64,000 nt of DNA from Streptomyces asiaticus (GTDB lineage: Bacteria > Actinomycetota > Actinomycetes > Streptomycetales > Streptomycetaceae). Numbering within the stretch: the stretch's first letter is position 1; each line of letters opens with the position of its first letter. Shown one piece after another: positions 57,154 through 64,000 of this stretch. The stretch is taken from contig NZ_JAGSHX010000006.1 in the NCBI RefSeq assembly GCF_018138715.1, forward strand, positions 1,364,001 through 1,428,000, in the 5' to 3' direction. Below the pieces are notes generated by a model that worked only from the letters and a program-made list of their open reading frames with translations, did not search any database and had not been told where the DNA came from. The translations under genes and the position numbers were made by a program.

Positions 57154-58521
57154 TCACATGCGCTCGAAGGACCGGAAGCGCTCCCAGTCCGTGACGGCGG
57201 TGTCATAGGCGTCCTGCTCGACGCGCGCCATGTTGAGGTAGTGCTCGACCACCTCGTCGCCGAAGGCGGCCCGCGCTATGGGGCTGTTCCGCCACAGCTC
57301 GGCGGCGTCGCGCAGCGAGGTCGGGACGTGCTCGGCGTCACCGGTGTAGGCGTTGCCGGTACAGACCTCGGGGAGCTCCAGCTCCCGCTCCACGCCGTAC
57401 AGCCCGGCGGCCACCATCCCGGCCACGGCCAGGTACGGGTTGACGTCGCCGCCGGGGAGCCGGTTCTCCAGCCGGTGGGAGGGGCCGTGGCCGATGACGC
57501 GCAGCGCGCAGGTGCGGTTGTCCGGGCCCCAGGCGACGGCGGTGGGCGCGAAGGAGCCGGGGCGGAACCGCTTGTAGGAGTTGATGTTCGGGGCGTAGAG
57601 CAGGGTGAAGTCGCGCATCGCCGCGATCTGTCCGGCGAGGAAGTGGCGCATGGTCTTCGACATGCCGTACTCGCCGTCGTCGTCGGCGAGCACGGGGTGC
57701 CCGGCCTCGTCGCGCAGCGAGAGGTGGATATGGCAGGAGTTGCCCTCGCGCTCGTCGTACTTGGCCATGAAGGTGAGCGCCATGCCCTCCTGGGCGGCGA
57801 TCTCCTTGGCGCCGGTCTTGTAGACGGCGTGCTGGTCGCAGGTGGTCAGGGCGTCGTCGTAGCGGAAGGCGATCTCGTGCTGGCCGAGGTTGCACTCCCC
57901 CTTGGCCGACTCGACGGTCATCCCGGCGGCGCCCATCTCGTTGCGGATGCGGCGCAGCAGGGGCTCGACCCGGCCGGTGCCGAGGACGGAGTAGTCGACG
58001 TTGTACTGGTTGGCGGGGGTCAGCCCGCGGTAGCCGGTGTTCCACGCCTGCTCGTAGCTGTCCCTGAAGACCATGAACTCCAGCTCGGTGCCGGTGTACG
58101 CGGTCCAGCCGCGCTCGGCGAGCCGGTCGAGCTGGCGGCGCAGGATCTGGCGCGGGGAGGCGACCACCGGACTGCCGTCGTGCCAGGCGAGATCGGCGGT
58201 GAGGAGGGCGGTGCCGGGGTTCCAGGGGGTGCGGCGCAGGGTGGCGGTGTCGCCGTGCATGGCGAAGTCGCCGTAGCCGCGCTCCCAGGAGGACATGGCG
58301 TAGCCGTCGACGGTGTTCATCTCGGTGTCGACGGCGAGGAGGTAGTTGCAGCCCTCGGTGCCGTGTGCCAGGACGTCGTCGAGGAAGAAGCGGGCGGCGA
58401 ACCGCTTGCCCTGGAGCCTTCCCTGCATATCGGTGAAGGCCAGGACGACGGTGTCGATCTCCCCGGCGGCGACCAGTCTGGTCAGCTCGTCGACCGAGAG
58501 CGGGGGCGTGCGGTCTGCCAC
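57154..58521 (-). CDS. glnA4: Glutamine-synthetase-like gamma-glutamylamine synthetase (GlnA4 type)
   Basis: A 455-residue class I glutamine synthetase homologue from GTG 58521. GTELEFMVF, SAKGECNLGQHEIAFRY and NSCHIHLSLRDE are the metal- and ATP-binding stretches; NINSYKRFRPGSFAPTAVAWGPDNRTCALRV is the usual GS signature. It differs from GlnAI in the substrate loop. S. coelicolor GlnA4 (SCO1613), a gamma-glutamylethanolamide synthetase, is the closest model, and the neighbouring permease, regulator, dehydrogenases and class I hydrolase support an amine-utilisation role. Confidence 0.88.
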   Translation of the reverse strand: MADRTPPLSVDELTRLVAAGEIDTVVLAFTDMQGRLQGKRFAARFFLDDVLAHGTEGCNYLLAVDTEMNTVDGYAMSSWERGYGDFAMHGDTATLRRTPWNPGTALLTADLAWHDGSPVVASPRQILRRQLDRLAERGWTAYTGTELEFMVFRDSYEQAWNTGYRGLTPANQYNVDYSVLGTGRVEPLLRRIRNEMGAAGMTVESAKGECNLGQHEIAFRYDDALTTCDQHAVYKTGAKEIAAQEGMALTFMAKYDEREGNSCHIHLSLRDEAGHPVLADDDGEYGMSKTMRHFLAGQIAAMRDFTLLYAPNINSYKRFRPGSFAPTAVAWGPDNRTCALRVIGHGPSHRLENRLPGGDVNPYLAVAGMVAAGLYGVERELELPEVCTGNAYTGDAEHVPTSLRDAAELWRNSPIARAAFGDEVVEHYLNMARVEQDAYDTAVTDWERFRSFERM

Positions 58522-58644
58522 GGTGGGGCCTCCTGCGTCGGAGAATTCGGGGGGAGGGAGGGTGCGGAGCGGGGTTGGGGGGCGTGGGGTGGCCTTAAGG
58601 TAATACCGCAGACCATTGATTGGGAAGTAGGTGCGGACGGTTCG
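58522..58644. promoter_or_regulatory. Divergent promoter between the synthetase and GntR genes
   Basis: An AT-richer island at 58595-58622 includes CCTTAAGGTAATACCGCAGA and CCATTGATTGG. On the minus strand TGGTCTGCGGTATTACC has the TGGT...ACC form of FadR-type GntR operators. A similar CAGGTAATCC segment followed by CCTTAACC occurs upstream of the permease (59398-59425), consistent with one regulator for both. Confidence 0.5.
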
Positions 58645-59397
58645 ATGAGCGAGAGCGGGAGTGGGCGCGGGAGCGCGGCGGACGACCGGCTGGCGCCGGT
58701 GCTGCGCCCGGTGCGCGCGGGGAACGGCTTCGAGGAGGCGCTGGAGCAGATACTCCAGGTGCTGCGGCTGGGGCTGGTCCCCGACGGCGGCCGGCTCCCG
58801 GCCGAGCGGGAGCTCGCCGACCGGCTGCGGATCAGCCGGGTGACCCTGCGCGAGGTGCTGAAAGTGCTCCAGGACCAGGGGCTGGTGGAGAGCCGCCGCG
58901 GCCGCTACGGCGGCACCTTCGTCCGGGCCAGGCCCGAACCCGCCGAGGGCGGCGGCGAGGACGAGCTGCGGCGCCGGGTCGAGGCGGTCGACGTCGAGGA
59001 CACCCTGCGGTTCCGCGAGGTCCTGGAGGTGGGCGCGGCGGGGCTGTGCGCCGCGCACGGGCTGGCGGCGGGGCAGGCGCGGCGGCTGCGGGCGGCCCTG
59101 GACGCGACGCGGGACGCCCCGCTGGCCGACTACCGCCGCCTGGACACGATGCTCCACCTCACGCTCGCGGAGCTGGCGGGCTCACCGTCGCTCGCCGCCC
59201 AGTACGCGGCCGTCCGCGCGACCGTCAACGACCTGCTGGACTGCATTCCGCTGCTGGTGAAGAACCTCGAGCACTCCCAGGCCCAGCACGGGGCGCTGGT
59301 CGAGGCGGTGCTGGACGGGGACGCGGACGGGGCGCGCGAGGTGATGCGGGAGCACTGCGAGGGCACGGCGGCGCTGCTGCGCGGCTTCCTGGTCTGA
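58645..59397 (+). CDS. GntR/FadR family regulator of the amine locus
   Basis: A 250-residue regulator. The winged helix is QILQVLRLGLVPDGGRLPAERELADRLRISRVTLREVLKVLQDQGLVESRRGRYGGTFV (about residues 35-95) and the C-terminal FCD helical domain has RFREVLEVGAAGLCAAHGLA and HLTLAELAGSPSLAAQY, with the His residues of the FCD metal/ligand site. Divergent from the synthetase gene and 127 bp before the permease, so it most likely represses both. Confidence 0.92.
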   Translation: MSESGSGRGSAADDRLAPVLRPVRAGNGFEEALEQILQVLRLGLVPDGGRLPAERELADRLRISRVTLREVLKVLQDQGLVESRRGRYGGTFVRARPEPAEGGGEDELRRRVEAVDVEDTLRFREVLEVGAAGLCAAHGLAAGQARRLRAALDATRDAPLADYRRLDTMLHLTLAELAGSPSLAAQYAAVRATVNDLLDCIPLLVKNLEHSQAQHGALVEAVLDGDADGAREVMREHCEGTAALLRGFLV

Positions 59398-59524
59398 CCA
59401 GGTAATCCCCCGGGGTCCTTAACCACGGTTTTACGCAGAGGTCTTGCGCATCGCCGACCGGGAGGCAAAGGTATGGCCCCACACCTTTGCCATCGCCCCC
59501 TCGTGTGGAGCAGGAGTGTCCCCC

Positions 59525-61018
59525 ATGGCCGACCGTACCGAATCCGCCCGCACCGAATCCGCCGGCGCCTCCGGCGGCGCCCCGCCGGGCGGCGGCGCGG
59601 CGCCATCCCCCGAGGACGCGTATCTGGAGCGCCGCACCCTGCGGCGCGGCAGCGCGGGCCCGCTGCTGCTGACCGGCCTCGGCGTCGCCTATGTCGTCTC
59701 CGGCGACTTCTCGGGCTGGAACTTCGGCCTGGCGGAGGGCGGCTTCGGCGGTCTCGCCATCGCCGCCCTGCTGATGGGCCTGATGTACGCCTGCATGGTG
59801 TTCGCCCTGGCGGAGCTGGCCGCGATCCTCCCCACCGCGGGCGGCGGCTACGGCTTCGCCCGGCGCGCCCTCGGCCCCTGGGGCGGCTTCCTCACGGGGA
59901 CGGCGATCCTCATCGAGTACGTCCTGGCGCCCGCCGCCATCTCCATCTTCATCGGCGACTACGTCGAGTCGCTCGGGCTCTTCGGCCTGGAGTCCGGCTG
60001 GCCGGTCTATCTGGCGTGTTTCGTCATCTTCATCGGCATCCATCTGTGGGGCGTGGGCGAGGCCCTGCGGTTCAGCCTGGTCGTGACCGCCATCGCCGTC
60101 GCCGCGCTGCTGGTCTTCGCCTTCGGCGCCCTCACCGACTTCGACGCGGGCTCGCTCAACAACATCCCGGCGGACCACTCCTCCTTCGGCTCGAGTTCCT
60201 GGCTGCCGTTCGGGCTGCTCGGCATCTGGTCGGCGTTCCCCTTCGGCATGTGGTTCTTCCTGGGGGTCGAGGGGGTGCCGCTGGCGGCCGAGGAGACCCG
60301 GGACCCGGCCCGTACGCTGCCGAAGGCCATGGCCTGGTCCATGGGCATCCTGCTGCTCCTCGCCCTGCTCACCTTCCTCGCGGCGACGGGGGCGCGCGGC
60401 CCGAACGCCGTACAGGACGCGGGCAATCCGCTGGTCGAGGCGCTCCAGCCGGACGGCAAGGCCACCGTGTTGTCCCGGATCGTCAACTACGCGGGCCTCG
60501 CCGGGCTCGTGGCCTCCTTCTTCTCGCTGATCTTCGCCGGTTCGCGCCAGCTGTTCGCGCTCTCCCGGGCCGGCTATCTGCCCCGCTTCCTCTCGCTGAC
60601 CAGCCGCCGCAAGGCCCCCTTCCTGGGCCTGCTGGTCCCGGGCGCCATAGGCTTCGCCCTCGCGGCGTGGACCGGCGACGGCGCCCGGATGCTCAATACC
60701 GCGGTCTTCGGCGCCACCATCTCGTACGCCCTGATGTCGCTCTCCCACATCGTCCTGCGCCGCCGCGAACCGGGCCTGGAGCGTCCTTACCGCACCCCCG
60801 GCGGCACGGTGACGTCGTCCCTCGCCTTCGTCCTGGCCTGCTCGGCGCTGGTGGCCACCTTCCTGGTGGACAAGGACGCGGCCTTCATCGCGCTCGGTGT
60901 CTACGCGGTGGCGCTGGCCTACTTCGCCTTCTACAGCCGCCACCGCCTGGTCGCGGCGGCGCCGGAGGAGGAGTTCGCGGCGCTGGCCGAGGCAGAGGCG
61001 GAACTGTCCCGCGACTGA
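59525..61018 (+). CDS. APC-family amino acid/ethanolamine permease
   Basis: A 497-residue transporter with about twelve helices. RGSAGPLLLTGLGVAYVVSGDFSGWNFGLAEGG in helix 1 and FALAELAAILPTAGGGYGFARRALGPWGGFLTG are APC hallmarks; the N-terminal segment resembles ethanolamine permeases (VVSGDFSGWN). VEGVPLAAEETRDPARTLPKAM is the conserved loop after helix 6. Start ATG 59525 has a CAGGAG-type site. Within this locus it is the likely importer of the amine processed by the GlnA4-like enzyme. Confidence 0.9.
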   Translation: MADRTESARTESAGASGGAPPGGGAAPSPEDAYLERRTLRRGSAGPLLLTGLGVAYVVSGDFSGWNFGLAEGGFGGLAIAALLMGLMYACMVFALAELAAILPTAGGGYGFARRALGPWGGFLTGTAILIEYVLAPAAISIFIGDYVESLGLFGLESGWPVYLACFVIFIGIHLWGVGEALRFSLVVTAIAVAALLVFAFGALTDFDAGSLNNIPADHSSFGSSSWLPFGLLGIWSAFPFGMWFFLGVEGVPLAAEETRDPARTLPKAMAWSMGILLLLALLTFLAATGARGPNAVQDAGNPLVEALQPDGKATVLSRIVNYAGLAGLVASFFSLIFAGSRQLFALSRAGYLPRFLSLTSRRKAPFLGLLVPGAIGFALAAWTGDGARMLNTAVFGATISYALMSLSHIVLRRREPGLERPYRTPGGTVTSSLAFVLACSALVATFLVDKDAAFIALGVYAVALAYFAFYSRHRLVAAAPEEEFAALAEAEAELSRD

Positions 61019-61029
61019 GACCATTCCCA

Positions 61030-61102
61030 CGGCGGAGAACCGTCCCGCGGCCGAGAACCGTCCCCCGGCGGAGAGCGGTCCCCGCGGCCGAGAACCGTCC
61101 CC
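61030..61102. repeat. 18-bp tandem repeat between permease and hydrolase
   Basis: Four units of (C/G)GGC(C/G)GAGAACCGTCCC type at 61030-61047, 61048-61065, 61066-61083 and 61084-61102, plus a partial unit. The 18-bp period is a multiple of three, but no start codon ties it to either gene. Confidence 0.85.
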
Positions 61103-61136
61103 CGACCGAGCAGATCCACGAAGATCGGAGTCCCCG

Positions 61137-61829
61137 GTGTCCAAGCCCCTGATCGGCGTCAGCACCTATCTCGAATCCTCGGCGAGCTGGGGCGTGTGGA
61201 ACCTTCCCGCCGCGCTGCTGCCCTCGGGCTACCACCTGCTCGTCCAGCGCGCGGGCGGCCTGGCGGCGATGCTGCCGCCGGACGAGGACCCGGCCGCCGC
61301 CGCGTCCGTCGTCTCCCGCCTCGACGGGCTCGTCATCTCCGGCGGCCCGGATGTGGAACCGGCCCGGTACGGGGCCGAGGTGGAGCCGCGCACCGGGCCG
61401 CCCGCGCGGGAGCGGGACGCCTGGGAGCTGGCCCTGATCGAGGCGGCCCTGGCGTCGGGCACTCCCCTGCTGGGCATCTGCCGCGGCCACCAGCTCCTGA
61501 ACGTGTCCCTGGGCGGCACCCTCGTCCAGCACCTGGACGGCCACGTGGGTCGGCCCGGCGTCTTCGACCACCACGAGGTGAAGCCGGTCCCGGGGACGCT
61601 CCTCGCCGGGATCCTCCCGGAACCGGTGTCCGTCCCCACCTTCCACCACCAGTCCGTGGCCCACCTGGGCAAGGGGCTGACCCCCTCGGCCCACGCCACG
61701 GACGACGGAACGGTGGAGGCGGTGGAGCTGCCGGACGCGGAGGCGTTCGTACTGGGCGTCCAGTGGCATCCGGAAGCGGGCGACGACGTACGCGTCATGC
61801 GCGCCCTGGTGGAGGCGGCGTCGGGCTGA
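61137..61829 (+). CDS. Gamma-glutamyl hydrolase, class I glutamine amidotransferase fold (PuuD-like)
   Basis: A 230-residue enzyme from GTG 61137. The nucleophile is in PLLGICRGHQLLNVSLGG, and the His-Glu pair in VLGVQWHPEAG; ISGGPDVEPARYG is the oxyanion loop. This is the gamma-glutamyl-gamma-aminobutyrate hydrolase (PuuD) subfamily, which frees glutamate at the end of gamma-glutamylated amine catabolism. It closes the plus-strand arm of the locus (regulator, permease, hydrolase). Confidence 0.92.
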   Translation: MSKPLIGVSTYLESSASWGVWNLPAALLPSGYHLLVQRAGGLAAMLPPDEDPAAAASVVSRLDGLVISGGPDVEPARYGAEVEPRTGPPARERDAWELALIEAALASGTPLLGICRGHQLLNVSLGGTLVQHLDGHVGRPGVFDHHEVKPVPGTLLAGILPEPVSVPTFHHQSVAHLGKGLTPSAHATDDGTVEAVELPDAEAFVLGVQWHPEAGDDVRVMRALVEAASG

Positions 61830-61849
61830 GAAGCCGAGAAGGGACCGGC

Positions 61850-62575
61850 TCAGCCGAGCTTGAGCAGCAGTTCGGTGAGTTCACCCGGCATGGTGATCAT
61901 GCAGTCGTGACCGGTCGCCAATTCCCACACCTGTGACGGGCTGCCGTTGGGCTGGACGGCGGGGACGGGCCGCCGGGTGATGCCCTCCGGCACATCGGCG
62001 ACGCAGTGGATATGCGCCCGCGGGATCGCGTTCACGGCCGGGTTGTCCAGCCGGACCGGCTGCTGGAGGCAGCGCACCGGCTGATCCGACAGCATCGACC
62101 GCAGCCACTCCACATCCGCCGGTTCGGTCACCCCGAACAGACCCGAGGACGGCTCCATCCCGGCCAGGGGTGGTATCCGCCAGCCGCTCTCGGACGTCAG
62201 GGCCTGGTCGATCATGGCCTGGGTGAAGGGCATGACATCGACCGCGCTCTCGCCGTCCTCCGGGACCATGGCGTCGAGATAGACCAGCTGCGCGATCCGC
62301 TCCGGGACCCGGTTGGCGGCGGACGAGATGACCAGCCCGGCGTAGCTGTGCCCGACGAGCACGACATCGGTGAGGTCTTCCTCGGTGATCAGCCCGACGA
62401 TGTCGTCGACATGCGTATCCAGCCCCACCTCCGGGCCCGCCAGATGCGCCGTGTCGCCGTAGCCGGTCAGCGTCGGCGCCAGCACCCGATGCCCGGCCGC
62501 CGTCAGCAGCGGGACCACCCGCTCCCAGCACTGCCCGCTGTGCCAGGCACCGTGCACCAGCAAATATGTCGACAT
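61850..62575 (-). CDS. Alpha/beta hydrolase (esterase/salicylate-esterase type)
   Basis: A 241-residue alpha/beta-fold hydrolase. The oxyanion loop HGAWHSGQCWERVVPLL and the nucleophile elbow VVLVGHSYAGLVISSAANRVPERI are plain; catalytic His is expected in LATGHDCMITMPGELTELLLKL and the Asp after it. The pattern MSTYLLVHGAWHSGQCW is that of the pyrethroid/salicylic-esterase-like family common as detoxifying enzymes. ATG 62575 has twin operators upstream, indicating inducible control by a regulator not in the window. Confidence 0.88.
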   Translation of the reverse strand: MSTYLLVHGAWHSGQCWERVVPLLTAAGHRVLAPTLTGYGDTAHLAGPEVGLDTHVDDIVGLITEEDLTDVVLVGHSYAGLVISSAANRVPERIAQLVYLDAMVPEDGESAVDVMPFTQAMIDQALTSESGWRIPPLAGMEPSSGLFGVTEPADVEWLRSMLSDQPVRCLQQPVRLDNPAVNAIPRAHIHCVADVPEGITRRPVPAVQPNGSPSQVWELATGHDCMITMPGELTELLLKLG

Positions 62576-62604
62576 AGTCCTACTCCATCCCCACACCGAA
62601 TAAA

Positions 62605-62643
62605 CGGGACACTGTCCCGATTGACGATATGGGACAGTGTCCC
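62605..62643. promoter_or_regulatory. Twin palindromic operators upstream of the alpha/beta hydrolase
   Basis: Two palindromes of the same type, CGGGACA-C-TGTCCCG (62605-62619) and GGGACA-G-TGTCCC (62631-62643), with centres 25 bp apart. They lie 30-68 bases upstream of the hydrolase start in an AT-richer segment and look like sites of a TetR-type repressor. Confidence 0.75.
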
Positions 62644-62670
62644 GCTTAGCAAGCGGGGACGGCACGGCGG

Positions 62671-63549
62671 TCAGGAGTTGATCTCGTACGGGTCGCCGTA
62701 GACCTTCCACTTCAACGGGGGCGCCAGGTCGAAGTTCTTCTCGTTGAGGAACTTCCGCTGCTCGGTGTCGACCCGGCTGGTGTCGCTGTGCGCCTCCTCG
62801 CTCTTCATGGCCTCCTTACGGGCGTCGAGGAAGGCGTTGAGGTAGGTGGTCTCATTGCCGCCCTGCGCCGGGGACTTGGCCTTGGACAGGGCGGTCTTAC
62901 GGATGCCGCCGAAGCTGTACTTGCTGTTGCCGGGGCCGTGCATCACGATCGCGTCGTAGTAGATGAACTGGCCGAGCGCGCCCACGCCGTCGTCCTTGCC
63001 CTGCTTGACGGCCGGGTTGAAGTAGACGCGGTCGCGCTCGTGCTCCTGGGCGTCCTGGAACGCCTTGTCGGCGGCGGCCTTCTTCCAGTCCTTGGTGAAG
63101 TTCGGGTCGAGACCGTCGTGGGAGTCGGTGCCGTCGACGTCGCGCAGCGCGGGGAGGTACTTGGCCAGGACGTTGCCGGGCTTCTGCTGGGTGTAGTACT
63201 CGACGAGTTCCAGCATGTCGCCGGTGCCGGAGCAGAATCCGATGATGCCCGCGGTGTAGCCGCGGCCGTCGCCTATGTCCTCGATGTACTTGAACTGGGC
63301 GCGCCAGTCGAGCGAGGAGTTCTCGGCGCTGGAGACCAGCTTCATGGCGATCTCCTTCTTCGCCGGGTCGTCCAGGCCGCTCGCCGCCGCGGCCTTGTGC
63401 GCCGAGTGGGTGTGGCGCACATCCGACGAGGACGGCAGGTGGTCGGACGCCTGCCCGACTCCGACGCCGGTGAAGACGAGCGCGGCCGGTACCGTGACGG
63501 CCACGGCCGCGAGGCCGATCCTCCTGTGCATGGGGGACATGGGGGACAT
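62671..63549 (-). CDS. Secreted chitosanase, GH46
   Basis: A 292-residue GH46 chitosanase. A signal peptide (RRIGLAAVAVTVPAALVFTGVGVGQA) is followed by the mature enzyme; LVSSAENSSLDWRAQFKYIEDIGDGRGYTAGIIGFCSGTGDM contains the catalytic Glu (AENSS) and Asp (EDIGDGRGYT). IYYDAIVMHG and TSRVDTEQRKFLNEKNFDLAPPLKWKVYGDPYEI complete the family pattern. Three in-frame ATGs (63549, 63540, 63531) repeat an MSP unit; 63549 has the GGAG-type site. Confidence 0.95.
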   Translation of the reverse strand: MSPMSPMHRRIGLAAVAVTVPAALVFTGVGVGQASDHLPSSSDVRHTHSAHKAAAASGLDDPAKKEIAMKLVSSAENSSLDWRAQFKYIEDIGDGRGYTAGIIGFCSGTGDMLELVEYYTQQKPGNVLAKYLPALRDVDGTDSHDGLDPNFTKDWKKAAADKAFQDAQEHERDRVYFNPAVKQGKDDGVGALGQFIYYDAIVMHGPGNSKYSFGGIRKTALSKAKSPAQGGNETTYLNAFLDARKEAMKSEEAHSDTSRVDTEQRKFLNEKNFDLAPPLKWKVYGDPYEINS

Positions 63550-63637
63550 GGGGACTCCGTTCCTTGTCGACTGTGGGGGAAGTGCGCGCGGCCGCCCCAG
63601 GGCACGCCGGGGCAGCCCCGGCCCCCTGAGGCGATCC

Positions 63638-63656
63638 GTTAGGAACCTTTCCTAAC
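63638..63656. promoter_or_regulatory. CsnR-like palindrome upstream of the chitosanase gene
   Basis: GTTAGGAA-CCT-TTCCTAAC, a perfect 8-bp inverted repeat around three bases, 89 bp upstream of the start. It resembles the box upstream of Streptomyces chitosanase genes bound by the ROK-family repressor CsnR. Confidence 0.75.
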
Positions 63657-63768
63657 CATTCAAGCGAGCGCGTCGTGTCCACCACAAGGGTTTGGACGCC
63701 ATTCAGCGCCATTCGACAAAGAAGCAACCCGTGTCGTACCGCCCCGGGAGGCGGCCCCAACCCCCTTG

Positions 63769-64000
63769 TTACGACTGGGGGATGGGCATCGCGGGGTCCG
63801 CGCCGCCGGTCGCTCCGGGACGCTTTCCGGTCGCCCCCGAAGCCCCGGCCCCGGACGGTCCGGCCGAAGCCCCGCCGCCGGACGGTCCGGCGGGAACGGC
63901 CGGCTCGGCCGCACCCTCGGCCGCGGCCGGTACCTCCGTCACCGGCCGGGCCGCGATCGCCCGCCACCACGGCTCCAGCGGCAGCCCCTGCTCCGGCTCG
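63769..64000 (-). CDS. C-terminal part of an unidentified gene (runs off window)
   Basis: The minus strand from the window edge reads EPEQGLPLEPWWRAIAARPVTEVPAAAEG followed by a Gly/Pro/Ala-rich tail with two near repeats (VPAGPSGGGAS / SAGPSGAGAS) and ends PMPIPQS at TAA 63769-63771. The compositional bias matches a hydrophilic C-terminal extension. The gene start and function are outside the window. Confidence 0.6.
   Translation of the reverse strand, partial: EPEQGLPLEPWWRAIAARPVTEVPAAAEGAAEPAVPAGPSGGGASAGPSGAGASGATGKRPGATGGADPAMPIPQS

Noticed and set aside
57154..59157. 667-aa N-terminally extended glutamine-synthetase-like protein
   Set aside because: The extension is antisense to the GntR regulator and crosses the divergent promoter.

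Overview
The window is about 72% GC actinobacterial DNA with strong third-position GC, GTG starts and ATGA/GTGA overlaps. Gene content and order (argC-J-B-D-R; infC-rpmI-rplT then a TrmH methyltransferase, a histidine kinase and pheS-pheT; a GlnA4-type locus) place it in a Streptomyces chromosome core region. No rRNA, tRNA or CRISPR array was seen.

Layout. 1-2010: a DUF488 fragment, a flavin-oxidase-like protein and a bile-acid/sodium-symporter-family transporter. 2152-7040: the arginine biosynthesis operon (minus strand) ending in its repressor gene argR, with a candidate ARG operator upstream of argC. 7135-20651: metabolic and secreted enzymes: a quinone-oxidoreductase-like gene divergent from a TetR regulator with a clear operator, monomeric isocitrate dehydrogenase, an acetyltransferase, a degenerate histidine phosphatase, a MocR regulator and EamA exporter whose start codons overlap, a Tat-exported glycosidase, a GH74 xyloglucanase behind a perfect CebR box, and 3-hydroxybutyryl-CoA dehydrogenase.

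20.7-33.0 kb is an accessory island. Its left side holds relics (tyrosine-recombinase N-terminus, collagen-like repeats). Next comes a compact RiPP locus: an XRE-type regulator with a TTA codon, an M20-like peptidase with altered metal ligands, a 57-aa precursor whose last 17 residues look like an albusnodin-type lasso peptide core, a strong hairpin, an asparagine-synthetase-like macrolactam cyclase, and an ABC exporter reduced to its ATPase domain. No RRE or leader peptidase gene is present. A second cassette follows: an XRE/SLOG pair, then a divergent run of overlapping small genes containing a frameshifted XRE/DUF5753 regulator, and last a 34-aa proline-rich peptide next to a PCMT-like methyltransferase.

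33.0-49.2 kb returns to core: MgtC-like protein, Nudix hydrolase, an NsdA-like regulator, a PP2C phosphatase, pheST, a sensor kinase, an rRNA methyltransferase, rplT-rpmI-infC (infC starting at ATC), a DUF1844 protein, an aquaporin and an SseB-like protein. 49.2-54.9 kb: a beta-lactamase-fold hydrolase, an orphan mycosin with its membrane partner, a PLP alanine-racemase-fold enzyme and a DUF2510 protein. 55.0-61.8 kb is a probable gamma-glutamylated amine (ethanolamine/polyamine) catabolic locus: SDR, aldehyde dehydrogenase, GlnA4-like synthetase, GntR regulator, APC permease and class I glutamine-amidotransferase-type hydrolase. The end holds an alpha/beta hydrolase behind twin operators, a GH46 chitosanase with a CsnR-like box, and the tail of another gene.

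The non-coding DNA is rich in repeats: a 143-bp element present twice 36 kb apart, a 25-bp tandem array, a 166-bp palindrome supplying a stop codon, and a short palindrome family that has one copy inside pheT.
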